A DNA stretch of 64,000 nt from Occultella aeris. GTDB taxonomy: Bacteria; Actinomycetota; Actinomycetes; Actinomycetales; Beutenbergiaceae. This document shows positions 8,511-16,233 of this stretch, in pieces (positions within the stretch are counted from its first letter, which is position 1; each line of letters opens with the position of its first letter). Position numbers and translations under genes: made by a program. The notes under the pieces are model-generated. The model was not told where the DNA came from, made no database searches, and saw only the letters and a program-made list of their open reading frames with translations. The stretch is from assembly GCF_902703175.1 (NCBI RefSeq), contig NZ_CACRYJ010000067.1:48886-112885 (forward strand). The letters are read 5' to 3'.

Positions 8511-8903
8511 ATGACCATGGCCAACCTTCGCAGGAGCAGTCTCCGCACGCTCGCGGTCCTGGCGCTCGCGCTGACCGCCGTCGCCGGCGTCTCCGGCGCC
8601 GCCCAAGCCTCCGAGAACGATCCGCCCGGTGGGGAGGACCCCGGCTGTCCGTCCGGCGCGGTGTGCGTGTACCCGGGTGCCGGCTGGAACGGCGGCACCC
8701 CCTCGTACGTCTTCTACTCCTACGGCGCCCACAAGATCTACAACCAGTACGGCGTGCACCGCGTCTACAACAACCAGACCGGTGGCGCCGGTGCGCGGAT
8801 GTGCTGGGCCACCAACGGGACGCTGTGCGGGTCCGAGCTGTACGCCGGCAGCTACCGCGATGTCTCCCTCACCCCGATCAACTCGATCCGTCTCTTCGAG
8901 TAG
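8511..8903 (+). CDS. Secreted peptidase-inhibitor family I36-like protein
   Basis: A 130-residue exported protein. The signal peptide (basic LRRSSLR, then AVLALALTAVAGVSGAA) has a likely cleavage after AQA at residue 33. The mature part of about 97 residues has four cysteines (CPSGAVCVYP, MCWATNGTLCG) and beta-rich spacing that resembles Streptomyces inhibitor family I36 (SMI-like, beta-gamma crystallin fold) proteins. I chose the ATG at 8511 because GATGAGGAG lies upstream at normal distance and the signal peptide starts there. The gene stands alone and is followed by a strong terminator hairpin. Inhibition of a protease is a family inference only. Confidence 0.78.
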   Translation: MTMANLRRSSLRTLAVLALALTAVAGVSGAAQASENDPPGGEDPGCPSGAVCVYPGAGWNGGTPSYVFYSYGAHKIYNQYGVHRVYNNQTGGAGARMCWATNGTLCGSELYAGSYRDVSLTPINSIRLFE

Positions 8904-8915
8904 GCCGGCCCGGAG

Positions 8916-8973
8916 GAGGCAAGCTCCGGTGCTCGTGGCGCGGCAGAGGCCGCCCGACGCCGGAGCTTGCCTC
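8916..8973 (+). terminator. Intrinsic terminator of the I36-like gene
   Basis: A perfect 14-bp inverted repeat (GAGGCAAGCTCCGG at 8916-8929, CCGGAGCTTGCCTC at 8960-8973), extended inward by a GU and a GC pair, is followed by a T-rich TTGCTTGT tail. It begins 12 bp after the stop codon at 8903. Confidence 0.8.
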
Positions 8974-9258
8974 TTGCTTGTGCCTCACCTCTCCCGGCGC
9001 GGCGTCAGTGCAGAGACGTCGGCCCCGTGGACCTCCTCATGACCGGTCGTGCCCCAGCCCCCAACGGTTTCGTCCGACCGCCGTCGACCGTCGGGACGAG
9101 GCGCAGGTCGAGTCCGAACGCCAGCGTGCTGAGTGATTCCACGACTGCGGCCTACGAATCCGCAGGCAGTCGCGCGACATCGTTCCGGCCCACCAGCAGC
9201 CATCGCGCGAGCTACCCTGCTCCGTGACCGGGCGGCACCGATGTGAGACGCTGCCTCG
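8974..9258. other. Non-coding stretch, possible relic of an XRE-type gene on the minus strand
   Basis: No intact gene is convincing between the terminator and the DinB gene. On the minus strand, around 9015-9200, a frame reads like the end of a helix-turn-helix protein (VESLSTLAFGLDLRLVPTV), interrupted in frame by a TAG and lacking the DNA-binding part. This could be a decayed regulator, but the evidence is weak. Confidence 0.25.
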
Positions 9259-10029
9259 ATGGCTGCCGCGTACACCGAGAGTGACCAGTTCCACGACGCC
9301 CGGATCCATCTTTCCGACCTGTCCGGCCTCGAGATCCGCGACTGCGAGGTCAGCGGTCTGAAGATCGTCGACTGCTACGGGAGCGGCGTCTACCTCGGCG
9401 GCGACTTCGAGCGTGTCGTCGTCAACGACGTCGACGTGACGGCCTACGTCGAGGCCGAACTCGACCAGCTGCACCCCACGCGCGTGCTCGCACGTGACGC
9501 CGCGTCCCCCGACGACTACCGCGCTGCCTGGGATGCCATCGAGACGCAGTGGGAGGCGACTCTCGTCCGGGCCAGGTTGTTGCCCGAGGCGGCACTGCAG
9601 GAGCGGGTCGACGGCGAGTGGTCGTTCGTCGAGACCCAACGGCACCTGCTGTTCGCCGGCGATGCCTGGCTGGGCAGTTCCGTGCTCGAGGAGAGGGCGC
9701 CGTTCCACCCGTTGGGCTTCCCGGCGGGCGGCACCCCGCCGGATGCGATCACGAAACTCGGACTCACCATCGAAGCCACGCCGACTCTCGATGACGTGCT
9801 CGCGGCGCGGTCCGCCCGCATGTCAACGATGCGGCACACGGTCGACGGGCTCACCGAGGCCGAGCTCGGTCGGGTCTGCGGTCGGCGACCAGCGGACAAC
9901 TACCCCGACCGGGAGTACGTCGTGCGCCGCTGCCTCAAGGTCGTACTGAAGGAAGAGGCTGAGCACCACCGCTATGCGGTACGCGACCTCGCGGTGCTCG
10001 TGGCCGGCGAACCCACCCTGGAGAACTGA
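9259..10029 (+). CDS. DinB-family protein with N-terminal pentapeptide-like segment
   Basis: A 256-residue protein. Residues about 10-65 form a short pentapeptide-repeat-like run (ARIHLSDLSGLEIRDCEVSG), followed by a DinB/YfiT-like four-helix bundle from about residue 85. The metal-site motifs are typical: EWSFVETQRHLLFAGDAW, then EEAEHHRYAVRDL near the C-terminus. Proteins of this build are common in actinobacteria, and some bind metal and thiol cofactors, but no reaction is known for this group. No ribosome site precedes the ATG, so leaderless translation is possible. Its stop overlaps the next start by one base (TGATG), making a two-gene unit with the alpha/beta hydrolase. Confidence 0.82.
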   Translation: MAAAYTESDQFHDARIHLSDLSGLEIRDCEVSGLKIVDCYGSGVYLGGDFERVVVNDVDVTAYVEAELDQLHPTRVLARDAASPDDYRAAWDAIETQWEATLVRARLLPEAALQERVDGEWSFVETQRHLLFAGDAWLGSSVLEERAPFHPLGFPAGGTPPDAITKLGLTIEATPTLDDVLAARSARMSTMRHTVDGLTEAELGRVCGRRPADNYPDREYVVRRCLKVVLKEEAEHHRYAVRDLAVLVAGEPTLEN

Positions 10030-10907
10030 TGCCCCGCGCAACCCTGACCGCAGGCACCATCGACTACGAGGACACCGGCGGGGACGGCCCCGTTCTCGTG
10101 CTGCTGCACGGTGTGAACATGGACGCGAGCCTGTGGCACGGCGTGGTGGAGATCCTCGCCCCGCGATACCGGTGCATCAGCCCCACGCTGCCATTGGGCA
10201 GCCACCGCCGCCCGATGGACCGTCCCGAGCTCGTCACCCATCGTGGCGTCGCCGCGATGGTCGGTGAACTGCTCGAGGAACTCGACCTCCACGACGTGAC
10301 GTTGGTCCTCAACGACTGGGGCGGAGCCCAGTTCCTCCTCGCGGGCGACGACTCGACGCGGATCGGGTCTGCGGTGCTGGTGGCGTGCGAAGCGTTCGAC
10401 AACTTCCCGCCGGGGCAGCCCGGCAAGGCCATCGCGATCTCCGCGCGAGTACCGGCACTGCTCTGGTTGGCCATGCAACTTCAGCGGTTCACCTGGTTCC
10501 GGCGCGCGCCGGGCGGGTGGGGTTGGATGAGCAAGCGCCCCGTCGCGAAGCCGCTGATGGACCGGTGGTTCGAGCCGTCCCGCAGCGACCCGCTCGTGCG
10601 CCGGGACCTGCGGACGTTCGCCCTGTCCACGCCCGCACCGGGGGAACTGCGAGAACTGACCGAAGGGCTCCGCCGCTTCGACCGCCCGGCTCTGGTGGTC
10701 TGGGCGACCGAGGACCGGATGATGCCCCGCGAGCACGGGCCCGCGCTGGCCGGCCTGTTCCCGCAGGGCCGACTGATCGAGGTGGCCGACTCCTACACGC
10801 TCGTGCCCCAGGACCAGCCATCGCGGCTGGCGGCGATCCTCGATGACTTCGTTGCCGAGGCGGCCCCACCCGAACGTGGCGTCAGGGCGCCCGACGATCG
10901 TCGGTGA
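10029..10907 (+). CDS. Alpha/beta hydrolase with Asp nucleophile position, dehalogenase/epoxide-hydrolase-like
   Basis: A 292-residue alpha/beta hydrolase. The oxyanion-hole HG motif is at residues 27-28 (LLHGVNM). The nucleophile elbow reads LNDWGGA with Asp96 where serine hydrolases have Ser, as in haloalkane dehalogenases and epoxide hydrolases. The usual late acid lies in VVWATEDRMMP. The region where the catalytic His is expected reads DSYTLVPQDQP, with no His, so activity is doubtful or differently organised. The gene is coupled to the DinB-family gene upstream and converges on the XRE-cupin gene. A perfect 14-bp palindrome covers the last codons (10891-10904). Confidence 0.82.
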   Translation: MPRATLTAGTIDYEDTGGDGPVLVLLHGVNMDASLWHGVVEILAPRYRCISPTLPLGSHRRPMDRPELVTHRGVAAMVGELLEELDLHDVTLVLNDWGGAQFLLAGDDSTRIGSAVLVACEAFDNFPPGQPGKAIAISARVPALLWLAMQLQRFTWFRRAPGGWGWMSKRPVAKPLMDRWFEPSRSDPLVRRDLRTFALSTPAPGELRELTEGLRRFDRPALVVWATEDRMMPREHGPALAGLFPQGRLIEVADSYTLVPQDQPSRLAAILDDFVAEAAPPERGVRAPDDRR

Positions 10908-10923
10908 CTCCGCCGTCGGGCTC

Positions 10924-11463
10924 TCACACGTCGTAGTGCAACATCAGCACCTTCGCCGGCGCCCCGACCGACCGGTACCGGTGCTGCATCCCGCCGGGGC
11001 AGGTGAACGTCTCCCCCGCCTCGAGCTGCAGCGTGGTCACCGCGTCCGCCGCTGAGGCACGCAGCTCGAACTCGATCCGCCCGGAGACGACGTACACGAA
11101 CTCCGGGCGCTCGTGGTCGAAGAAGTCACCGTGTTCGGCCGGGAGGGCGCTGTACTCGGTCACGTCGAGCGTGTCCCCCACGTGCATGAGCAGCCGGGCG
11201 CGGGCCTGGCCCCCGGTCACGGTGCTCCGCGCGGGTTCGGCGGACGCGCTCGCGATCAGCTCCTCCTGGGTGGTCTCGAGCGCCTTCGCGATCGCGAACA
11301 GCGAGCGCATGCTGGCCCGGGTCAGGCCACGCTCGAGCTGGCTGAGGAAGGAGTGGGTGAGCCCGGTCTGCTCGGCCACCTGCACCAGGGTCAGGCCGAG
11401 CGCGCGGCGACGTTCGCGGATGCTCGCGCCGAGCCCCTGTTCAAAGTCCGCGACGGCACCCAT
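10924..11463 (-). CDS. XRE-family regulator with cupin domain, last gene of MTHFR-like/ABC operon
   Basis: A 179-residue regulator with an XRE helix-turn-helix at about residues 12-66 (LGLTLVQVAEQTGLTHSFLSQLERG) and a cupin domain at about 100-178 (EFVYVVSGRIEFEL ... PGGMQHRYRS). The start at 11463 has GGGAGGG upstream and lies 15 nt after the stop of the methylenetetrahydrofolate-reductase-like gene, so it closes the seven-gene minus-strand operon. XRE-cupin proteins usually sense a substrate or product of their own operon; control of this importer/C1 locus is the simplest inference. Confidence 0.9.
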   Translation of the reverse strand: MGAVADFEQGLGASIRERRRALGLTLVQVAEQTGLTHSFLSQLERGLTRASMRSLFAIAKALETTQEELIASASAEPARSTVTGGQARARLLMHVGDTLDVTEYSALPAEHGDFFDHERPEFVYVVSGRIEFELRASAADAVTTLQLEAGETFTCPGGMQHRYRSVGAPAKVLMLHYDV

Positions 11464-11478
11464 GCCCGCGCCCTCCCG

Positions 11479-12381
11479 TCATGAACCCCCGCCGAGTTCC
11501 CGGGCGATAATACCCAGCGCCCTGGCGAACTCTGCGTCCTGGCCGGGCGACGCACCGCCGGCTGCGACGACCCCGCCCACGTCCGTCAGCGCGAGCAGGG
11601 ACTGGCCGAACTCGATCGCCGCGCGGACCCCCTCCGCGAACGGGTCGACGGCGTCCAGCACCCTCTGCACGTACCCATCAGGTAGTACGGCGTCACCGAA
11701 CGAGGCGAGCACCGCGGCGCCGTCGTGGTCGATGACCACCGGGATACCCGGCAGCACCGACAGGGTGCAGCCCACATCACGCAGCTCGCCGATGAACTCG
11801 GCGTGCCGGCCCGCGTCCCCGGCGTACTGCAGGAACAGCAGCTCGGCGCCGGCCTGCTGCTTGTGCAGCGCCCGCAGCGCCCGGCCCTGCACCGGCGCGG
11901 AGAGCGGCGCCTCGGGCACCGCGGTGAACAGGCCGGCCCGGCTCGCGAGGTGAGCCGCACTGATCCCGTCGAGGTCGAACACTCCTTTGGCGTCCGGCCG
12001 GTGCCCGGCGGTGACCGGGTCCCCGGTGACGCACAGCACGCCCGCCGCACCGCAGTCCGCGATGGCCAGCAGCTCGCCCTCGATGGCGACCCGGTTCCGG
12101 TCTCGGCAGTTGATCCCGAGCCAGCCACGCATGCCGTGCTGCTGCATCAGGGCGGCCCGGTAGGACGGTGGGAACTGCACCCGTGCCCTCGCGGAGTCCC
12201 CGGTGAGCACGGCGTCGGCCACTCCGGCGAGATGGTCGGCGGCCACCGCGAACGCACCGGAGTCCAGTGGCGGCACCGGGAGCCCGGTGAGCACGAGCGG
12301 GCGGCGGGCCGCGATGGCGCGCACCTCCAGGACCGCGGCGCTCGGCGGCGCCGCAGGCGCGCCGACCGCCGTGTTGCCCAA
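11479..12381 (-). CDS. Methylenetetrahydrofolate-reductase-like protein (TIM barrel, no N-terminal Cys domain)
   Basis: A 300-residue MTHFR-like TIM-barrel protein. Shared landmarks with the second copy at 16234-17283 are RVQFPPSYR, LGINCRDRNRVAIEGEL, VLCVTGDPVTAGHRPDAKGVFDLD, and a late SGGA-like GGAS segment. The motif CRDRNR and the T-G-D turn are those of the flavin/folate-binding MetF superfamily. Unlike the paralogue it lacks the Cys-rich N-terminal module. The start is TTG at 12381, with GAGGGGG 5 nt upstream. It lies between the ABC ATPase (94 nt gap) and the XRE-cupin gene. It should act in the cytoplasm on one-carbon folates or a similar cofactor; the actual reaction is not established. 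Confidence 0.8.
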   Translation of the reverse strand: MGNTAVGAPAAPPSAAVLEVRAIAARRPLVLTGLPVPPLDSGAFAVAADHLAGVADAVLTGDSARARVQFPPSYRAALMQQHGMRGWLGINCRDRNRVAIEGELLAIADCGAAGVLCVTGDPVTAGHRPDAKGVFDLDGISAAHLASRAGLFTAVPEAPLSAPVQGRALRALHKQQAGAELLFLQYAGDAGRHAEFIGELRDVGCTLSVLPGIPVVIDHDGAAVLASFGDAVLPDGYVQRVLDAVDPFAEGVRAAIEFGQSLLALTDVGGVVAAGGASPGQDAEFARALGIIARELGGGS

Positions 12382-12474
12382 GCCGGCCCCCTCAAAGACC
12401 GAGCCATGGCATCGAGGCCCGGTCGACGCCGTCGTTCACGTCCGGACGACCGGCCCCCACAGAGACGTCAGCGG

Positions 12475-13242
12475 TCATCGCACCTCCTGAAGTTCTGGGC
12501 GCATCACGAGGGAGAAGACCTCCGCGCGCAGGTCCGCGAATCGCGGCAGCCGCTTGGTGGTGAGCTGCCCGCGCGGGGTGGGCAAGTCAACGGCGATGTC
12601 CCGGATGAGTCGGCCCGGGCCGGCCGCGAGCACGAGGACCCGGTCGGCGAGGTACACCGACTCGTCGATGTCATGGGTGACGAGCGCGATGGTGACGCCG
12701 TACTCGTCCCGCAGCCGCAGCACCAGGTCCTCGAGGTCGGCCCGGGTCTGCGCGTCGACGGCAGCGAACGGCTCGTCCATGAGCAGCACCCTGGGCTCGG
12801 CGACGAGCGCCCTGGCGATCGCGACGCGCTGCTGCATGCCGCCGGAGAGCTGCCACGGATGCTTCGCGCCCTGCCCGGCGAGGCCCACGCTGGCGAGCAC
12901 CCGCTCGATCCGCGCCTCCAGCACCGGCCGCGGCAGCTTCTGCGCGACCGCGGCCATGGCGAGGTTGCGCCGCACCGTGAGCCACGGGAACAGTGAGCGG
13001 CCGTAGTCCTGGAACACGACGCTGACGCCCTGCGGTGGGCCATCGACGGGGGTGTCGTCGAGGCGCACCACGCCCTCGCTCGGCGCGAGGAGGCCGGCCA
13101 TCATCATCAGCAGGGTGCTCTTGCCGCAGCCCGAGGGCCCGACGATCGTGACGAACTCCCCCTGCCCGATCTTGATGGAGACGGGTTCGAGCGCGAGGTG
13201 CTCGCCGTAGCGCTTGGCGAGTCCGTCGACAGTGATGTCCAT
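12475..13242 (-). CDS. ABC transporter ATPase, nitrate/sulfonate/taurine type (SsuB/TauB-like)
   Basis: A 255-residue single-domain ATPase with Walker A GPSGCGKST, Q-loop VVFQDYGRSLFPWL, signature LSGGMQQRV, Walker B VLLMDEPF and the H-loop VTHDIDESVYLADR. These are typical of the SsuB/TauB/ThiZ group. GAAGGA lies upstream of the ATG. The gene follows two permeases and a lipoprotein and completes an importer for a small organic solute. No regulatory C-terminal domain is present. Confidence 0.93.
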   Translation of the reverse strand: MDITVDGLAKRYGEHLALEPVSIKIGQGEFVTIVGPSGCGKSTLLMMMAGLLAPSEGVVRLDDTPVDGPPQGVSVVFQDYGRSLFPWLTVRRNLAMAAVAQKLPRPVLEARIERVLASVGLAGQGAKHPWQLSGGMQQRVAIARALVAEPRVLLMDEPFAAVDAQTRADLEDLVLRLRDEYGVTIALVTHDIDESVYLADRVLVLAAGPGRLIRDIAVDLPTPRGQLTTKRLPRFADLRAEVFSLVMRPELQEVR

Positions 13243-13262
13243 GGATGTCCTTCGGAAGAGGT

Positions 13263-14168
13263 TCAGAGGGAGGCGAGGCCGGTGCGCCGCTGCCAGCGCA
13301 GCAGCCGCCGCTCGAGCAGGTCCACGGCGGCGTTGAGGGCGATGCCGATGAGGGCGATCAGCAGGAACGCGGACCACATCTCGCGGTAGCGGAACGTCTG
13401 CTGGTAGAGCGCCACGTCGTGGCCGAGGCCCGCTGTGGTGGCGTACAGCTCGGCGACGATCATCAGGATGAGGCCGAATCCGAGGCTGATCCGCAGGCCG
13501 GCGAGGATGTGCGGAGCCGCCGCGGGCAGGATCACCCGCAGGTACAGGACCGGCCGCGGCAGGCGCATGCTGCGCGCCGCCCGCAGCCAACTCGGGTCCA
13601 CCCCGGCCACGCCGTCGGCGGTGTTCACCGCGATGAGCCACATGCTGCCGAACGTGATGAGGAAGATGTTCATGGCCTCGGTGATGCCGAAGAACTGCAG
13701 CGCGATCGGTAGCAGCGCGGCGTTCGGCACGGACATCCAGAACCGGATGACCGGGCTGTAGAGGTGGCGCGCGACCCGGCTGCGGCCCAGCACCACCCCG
13801 ATGGCGACGCCGAGTACCGCGGCCAGCAGCCAGCCCCGCGCGAGCCGGGACAGGCTCACCGGCACGCTCTCGAGGAACCGGTCGGAGGCGAACAGGGTCT
13901 GCGGCCGGGCGGCGAACCAGTCCTGGCCGAACTGGCCGAGGACGACCGAGAACGGTGGGAAGAACACGCTCGGCGAGAGGCGCGCCACGATCTCCCATGC
14001 CACCAGCAGCGCTGCGAGCAGCCAGAGCGAGCCGACGGCGCTCAATGCTCGCCGAGTCCGTGCTCCCGTTCGCCGATGCCCGACGGCGGAGGTCGCGGCC
14101 GCCGGGTCGGTCGCCGACGCGGTGGTCGCCGCTGCCGTGGTCGACGCGGTGCCGGTCGCCTTGGTCAT
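13263..14168 (-). CDS. ABC transporter permease, SsuC/TauC-like (second permease)
   Basis: A 301-residue permease with an Ala/Thr-rich N-terminal tail, about six helices and the BPD_transp_1 EAA loop (DPSWLRAARSMRLPRPVLYLRVILPAAAPHI). The ATG at 14168, preceded by GAGGCGACC, is chosen over an upstream TTG at 14183 that overlaps the previous gene. It lies directly after another permease of the same family. Two different SsuC-like permeases suggest a heterodimeric channel, instead of the homodimer usual in sulfonate importers. Confidence 0.9.
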   Translation of the reverse strand: MTKATGTASTTAAATTASATDPAAATSAVGHRRTGARTRRALSAVGSLWLLAALLVAWEIVARLSPSVFFPPFSVVLGQFGQDWFAARPQTLFASDRFLESVPVSLSRLARGWLLAAVLGVAIGVVLGRSRVARHLYSPVIRFWMSVPNAALLPIALQFFGITEAMNIFLITFGSMWLIAVNTADGVAGVDPSWLRAARSMRLPRPVLYLRVILPAAAPHILAGLRISLGFGLILMIVAELYATTAGLGHDVALYQQTFRYREMWSAFLLIALIGIALNAAVDLLERRLLRWQRRTGLASL

Positions 14169-14175
14169 GGTCGCC

Positions 14176-15063
14176 TCAGACAAGGTGGATCCTCGCGATC
14201 GTGCGCCGTTCGGCGAGCGTGAGCAGCCCGTACAGGGCCATCCCGACCACGCCGATCACCGTGATGCAGGCGTACGCCATGTCGATCCGTAGCGCCTGCT
14301 GGTACTGGACCAGGATCAGCCCGGCGCCGCTGCGCCCGCCGAGCAGCTCGGCGCTCACGACCACCACCAACGCGATGCCGGACGCCACCCGGATGCCCGT
14401 GACGATCGCGGGCGTGGCCGAGGGCAGCACGAGCCAGGCCCAGCGTCGCCACCACGGCCAGTGCATGGACCGGGCCGCGTCGATCCGCATCGGCTCGGTG
14501 CCGGCGACGCCGTAGATGGTGTTGATGAGCACGATCGGTGCCACCGCGTAGACCGCGACCGCGCCCTTCATCGCGGGGCCGAGCCCGAACAGCAGGATCG
14601 CGAGCGGGATGAGCGCGGTGGACGGGATCGAGCGCAGTGCGTTGACGGCCACCATGGCCGGCCTCGCGAGCCAGGGCACGGTGCCGATGAGGACACCGAG
14701 GACGATGGCGACGGCGGAGGCCAGGGCGAGCGCGCCGAGCCAGGTGAGCAGAGTGTCGGCCAGGCCCGCGTGCAGGTCCGGGTCGGCGAGCACCAGCGGC
14801 AGGCTCGTGGCCACGGCCGTCGGTGACGGCAGGGAGCGTTCCGAGACGAGACCGGTCGCCGTGATCATTGCCCAGCCTGCGATCACGGTGCCGGTGCCGA
14901 CAATGCCGAGCAGCACGGGTGCGATCGTGGCGCGGTGGCGGGCCCAAGCAGCCCCGACAGCCGTGCGCAGCCCCCGCACCGGCCGCGCCACGCCGTCGGG
15001 CACCAGAGGGTGACCGGCGGCGCGACGCGCCGAAGCCGCGGGTGCGACGAGCCGTCCGCTCAT
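14176..15063 (-). CDS. ABC transporter permease, SsuC/TauC-like (first permease)
   Basis: A 295-residue permease of the same family as the next gene, with an Arg/Ala-rich N-terminus and the EAA loop GTEPMRIDAARSMHWPWWRR ahead of VLPSATPAIVTGIRV. The start at 15063 shares one base with the stop of the binding-protein gene (TGATG), showing tight coupling. Together with the downstream permease it should form the membrane channel for the lipoprotein-delivered solute. Confidence 0.9.
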   Translation of the reverse strand: MSGRLVAPAASARRAAGHPLVPDGVARPVRGLRTAVGAAWARHRATIAPVLLGIVGTGTVIAGWAMITATGLVSERSLPSPTAVATSLPLVLADPDLHAGLADTLLTWLGALALASAVAIVLGVLIGTVPWLARPAMVAVNALRSIPSTALIPLAILLFGLGPAMKGAVAVYAVAPIVLINTIYGVAGTEPMRIDAARSMHWPWWRRWAWLVLPSATPAIVTGIRVASGIALVVVVSAELLGGRSGAGLILVQYQQALRIDMAYACITVIGVVGMALYGLLTLAERRTIARIHLV

Positions 15064-16061
15064 CAGGCGCGGGCGCTCTCGGGCAGGACCGCGTCGGTGT
15101 CGACGGCGCCGATCACCTCGGCGTCGGCGAGGAGCCCGGTGAGGGTCTCGAACTGCTCCACGGTGAGCCGGCCGGCGTAGGTGGGTTCGGCGCTGGCGGC
15201 GAGGTCCTCGGCGGTTGAGCCGCACGCCTGCGCGGTGACGGCGAAGCGGGCCTCGTCGTTGGCGTCGTCGTTGGCGGAGGCGGCGACCTCGGTCATCGCC
15301 TCGGCGAAGGAGACCGCGGCGTCGGGGTTGGCCTCAGTCCACTCGGTCGGGGCCACGTAGAACGACGTCGGGATCTCGCCGACGCCGTCGAAGAACGGGT
15401 TGCCGAGTGAGCGGATGGTGCCGGCCTCGTGCGCGGCGGCGCCCTGGGACGCGCCGATCTCGGCGCTCGCGACCGTGCCGTTCTCGACGCTGGTGACCTG
15501 GTCGGCGAAGGGGACGGCAACGAACTCGACCGCTGCGCCGTCGCCCTCGGTCGCGACCCACGCCGCGGTGAGGATCTCGGCGAGGCCACCGAGAGCGTTC
15601 AGCGCAATCGTGGTGCCGTCGAGGTCCGCGGCGCCCTGGATGTCGCTGTCCGCAAGGACGATCACCTCGTTCGAGGTCTCGTTGCTCAGCGAGCTGCCGG
15701 AGAGGATCTGCAGGTCGATGCCGGTGTCGATGGCCTGCAGGCTGGTCAGCGGGTTGGCGTAGGCGATGTCGATCTCGCCGGCCTGCAGCGCCGAGACGCC
15801 CGCCGCACCGGACTGCACGGTGGTGAGTTCCACCTCGATGCCGTGCTCGGCGAAGATGCCCTGGTCGATGCCCCAGACGATGGGGTCGTCGCAGAACCCG
15901 AGAGTGCTGACGCGCACCGTGACCGGGCCGCTCGAGGTGGAGTCGGCCCCTCCATCGGTCTCGGATTCGGTTCCGGCGGCTCCGCCGGAGCAGCTCGCCA
16001 GGATCAGGGCGAGGCCTCCGGCGCAGGTGAGGGCGACGGCGGGGCGAGAGGTGCGAAGCAT
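15063..16061 (-). CDS. Solute-binding lipoprotein, NMT1/SsuA-like
   Basis: A 332-residue periplasmic-type binding protein with a lipobox Cys24 (LASC), followed by a Gly/Ser/Glu-rich linker. The fold motifs match the NMT1/SsuA family: GIDQGIFAEHGIEVELTTVQSG, then EIDIAYANPLTSLQA and DLDGTTIALNALGG. Family members bind sulfonates, nitrate, thiamine precursors or similar small molecules. The ATG at 16061 has CAGGAG upstream. A partly palindromic CAGTAAC/GTCACTG site lies about 36 nt before it, so this gene may have its own promoter inside the operon. The partner MTHFR-like genes suggest a ligand connected with C1 units, by context only. Confidence 0.9.
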   Translation of the reverse strand: MLRTSRPAVALTCAGGLALILASCSGGAAGTESETDGGADSTSSGPVTVRVSTLGFCDDPIVWGIDQGIFAEHGIEVELTTVQSGAAGVSALQAGEIDIAYANPLTSLQAIDTGIDLQILSGSSLSNETSNEVIVLADSDIQGAADLDGTTIALNALGGLAEILTAAWVATEGDGAAVEFVAVPFADQVTSVENGTVASAEIGASQGAAAHEAGTIRSLGNPFFDGVGEIPTSFYVAPTEWTEANPDAAVSFAEAMTEVAASANDDANDEARFAVTAQACGSTAEDLAASAEPTYAGRLTVEQFETLTGLLADAEVIGAVDTDAVLPESARA

Positions 16062-16096
16062 GGAAACGCTCCTGACGGGGTGGGGGCGGCGGGGGT

Positions 16097-16114
16097 CAGT
16101 AACCGATGTCACTG
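16097..16114. promoter_or_regulatory. Candidate operator CAGTAAC-N4-GTCACTG upstream of the binding-protein gene
   Basis: An imperfect inverted repeat (6 of 7 positions symmetric) lies 36 nt upstream of the lipoprotein start. It shares CAGT/ACTG ends with a second palindrome upstream of the operon's first gene. The XRE-cupin protein is the obvious candidate binder, without direct evidence. Confidence 0.35.
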
Positions 16115-16233
16115 CCACTTACATTCCGCACGGTAGGAGGTGCGTGTTTCGGCTCGGTGTCCTCAGGAGCCGGGCCGGTTACGAACGTGTGTCGATCGGG
16201 CCAGTGTGCCGATGGGCTCCCGCCCTGGGTCGT

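Noticed and set aside
10891..10904. Perfect palindrome CCGACGATCGTCGG at the end of the hydrolase gene as an operator
   Set aside because: It lies within the last codons and shows no relation to a promoter or T run; a chance palindrome in GC-rich DNA is as likely.
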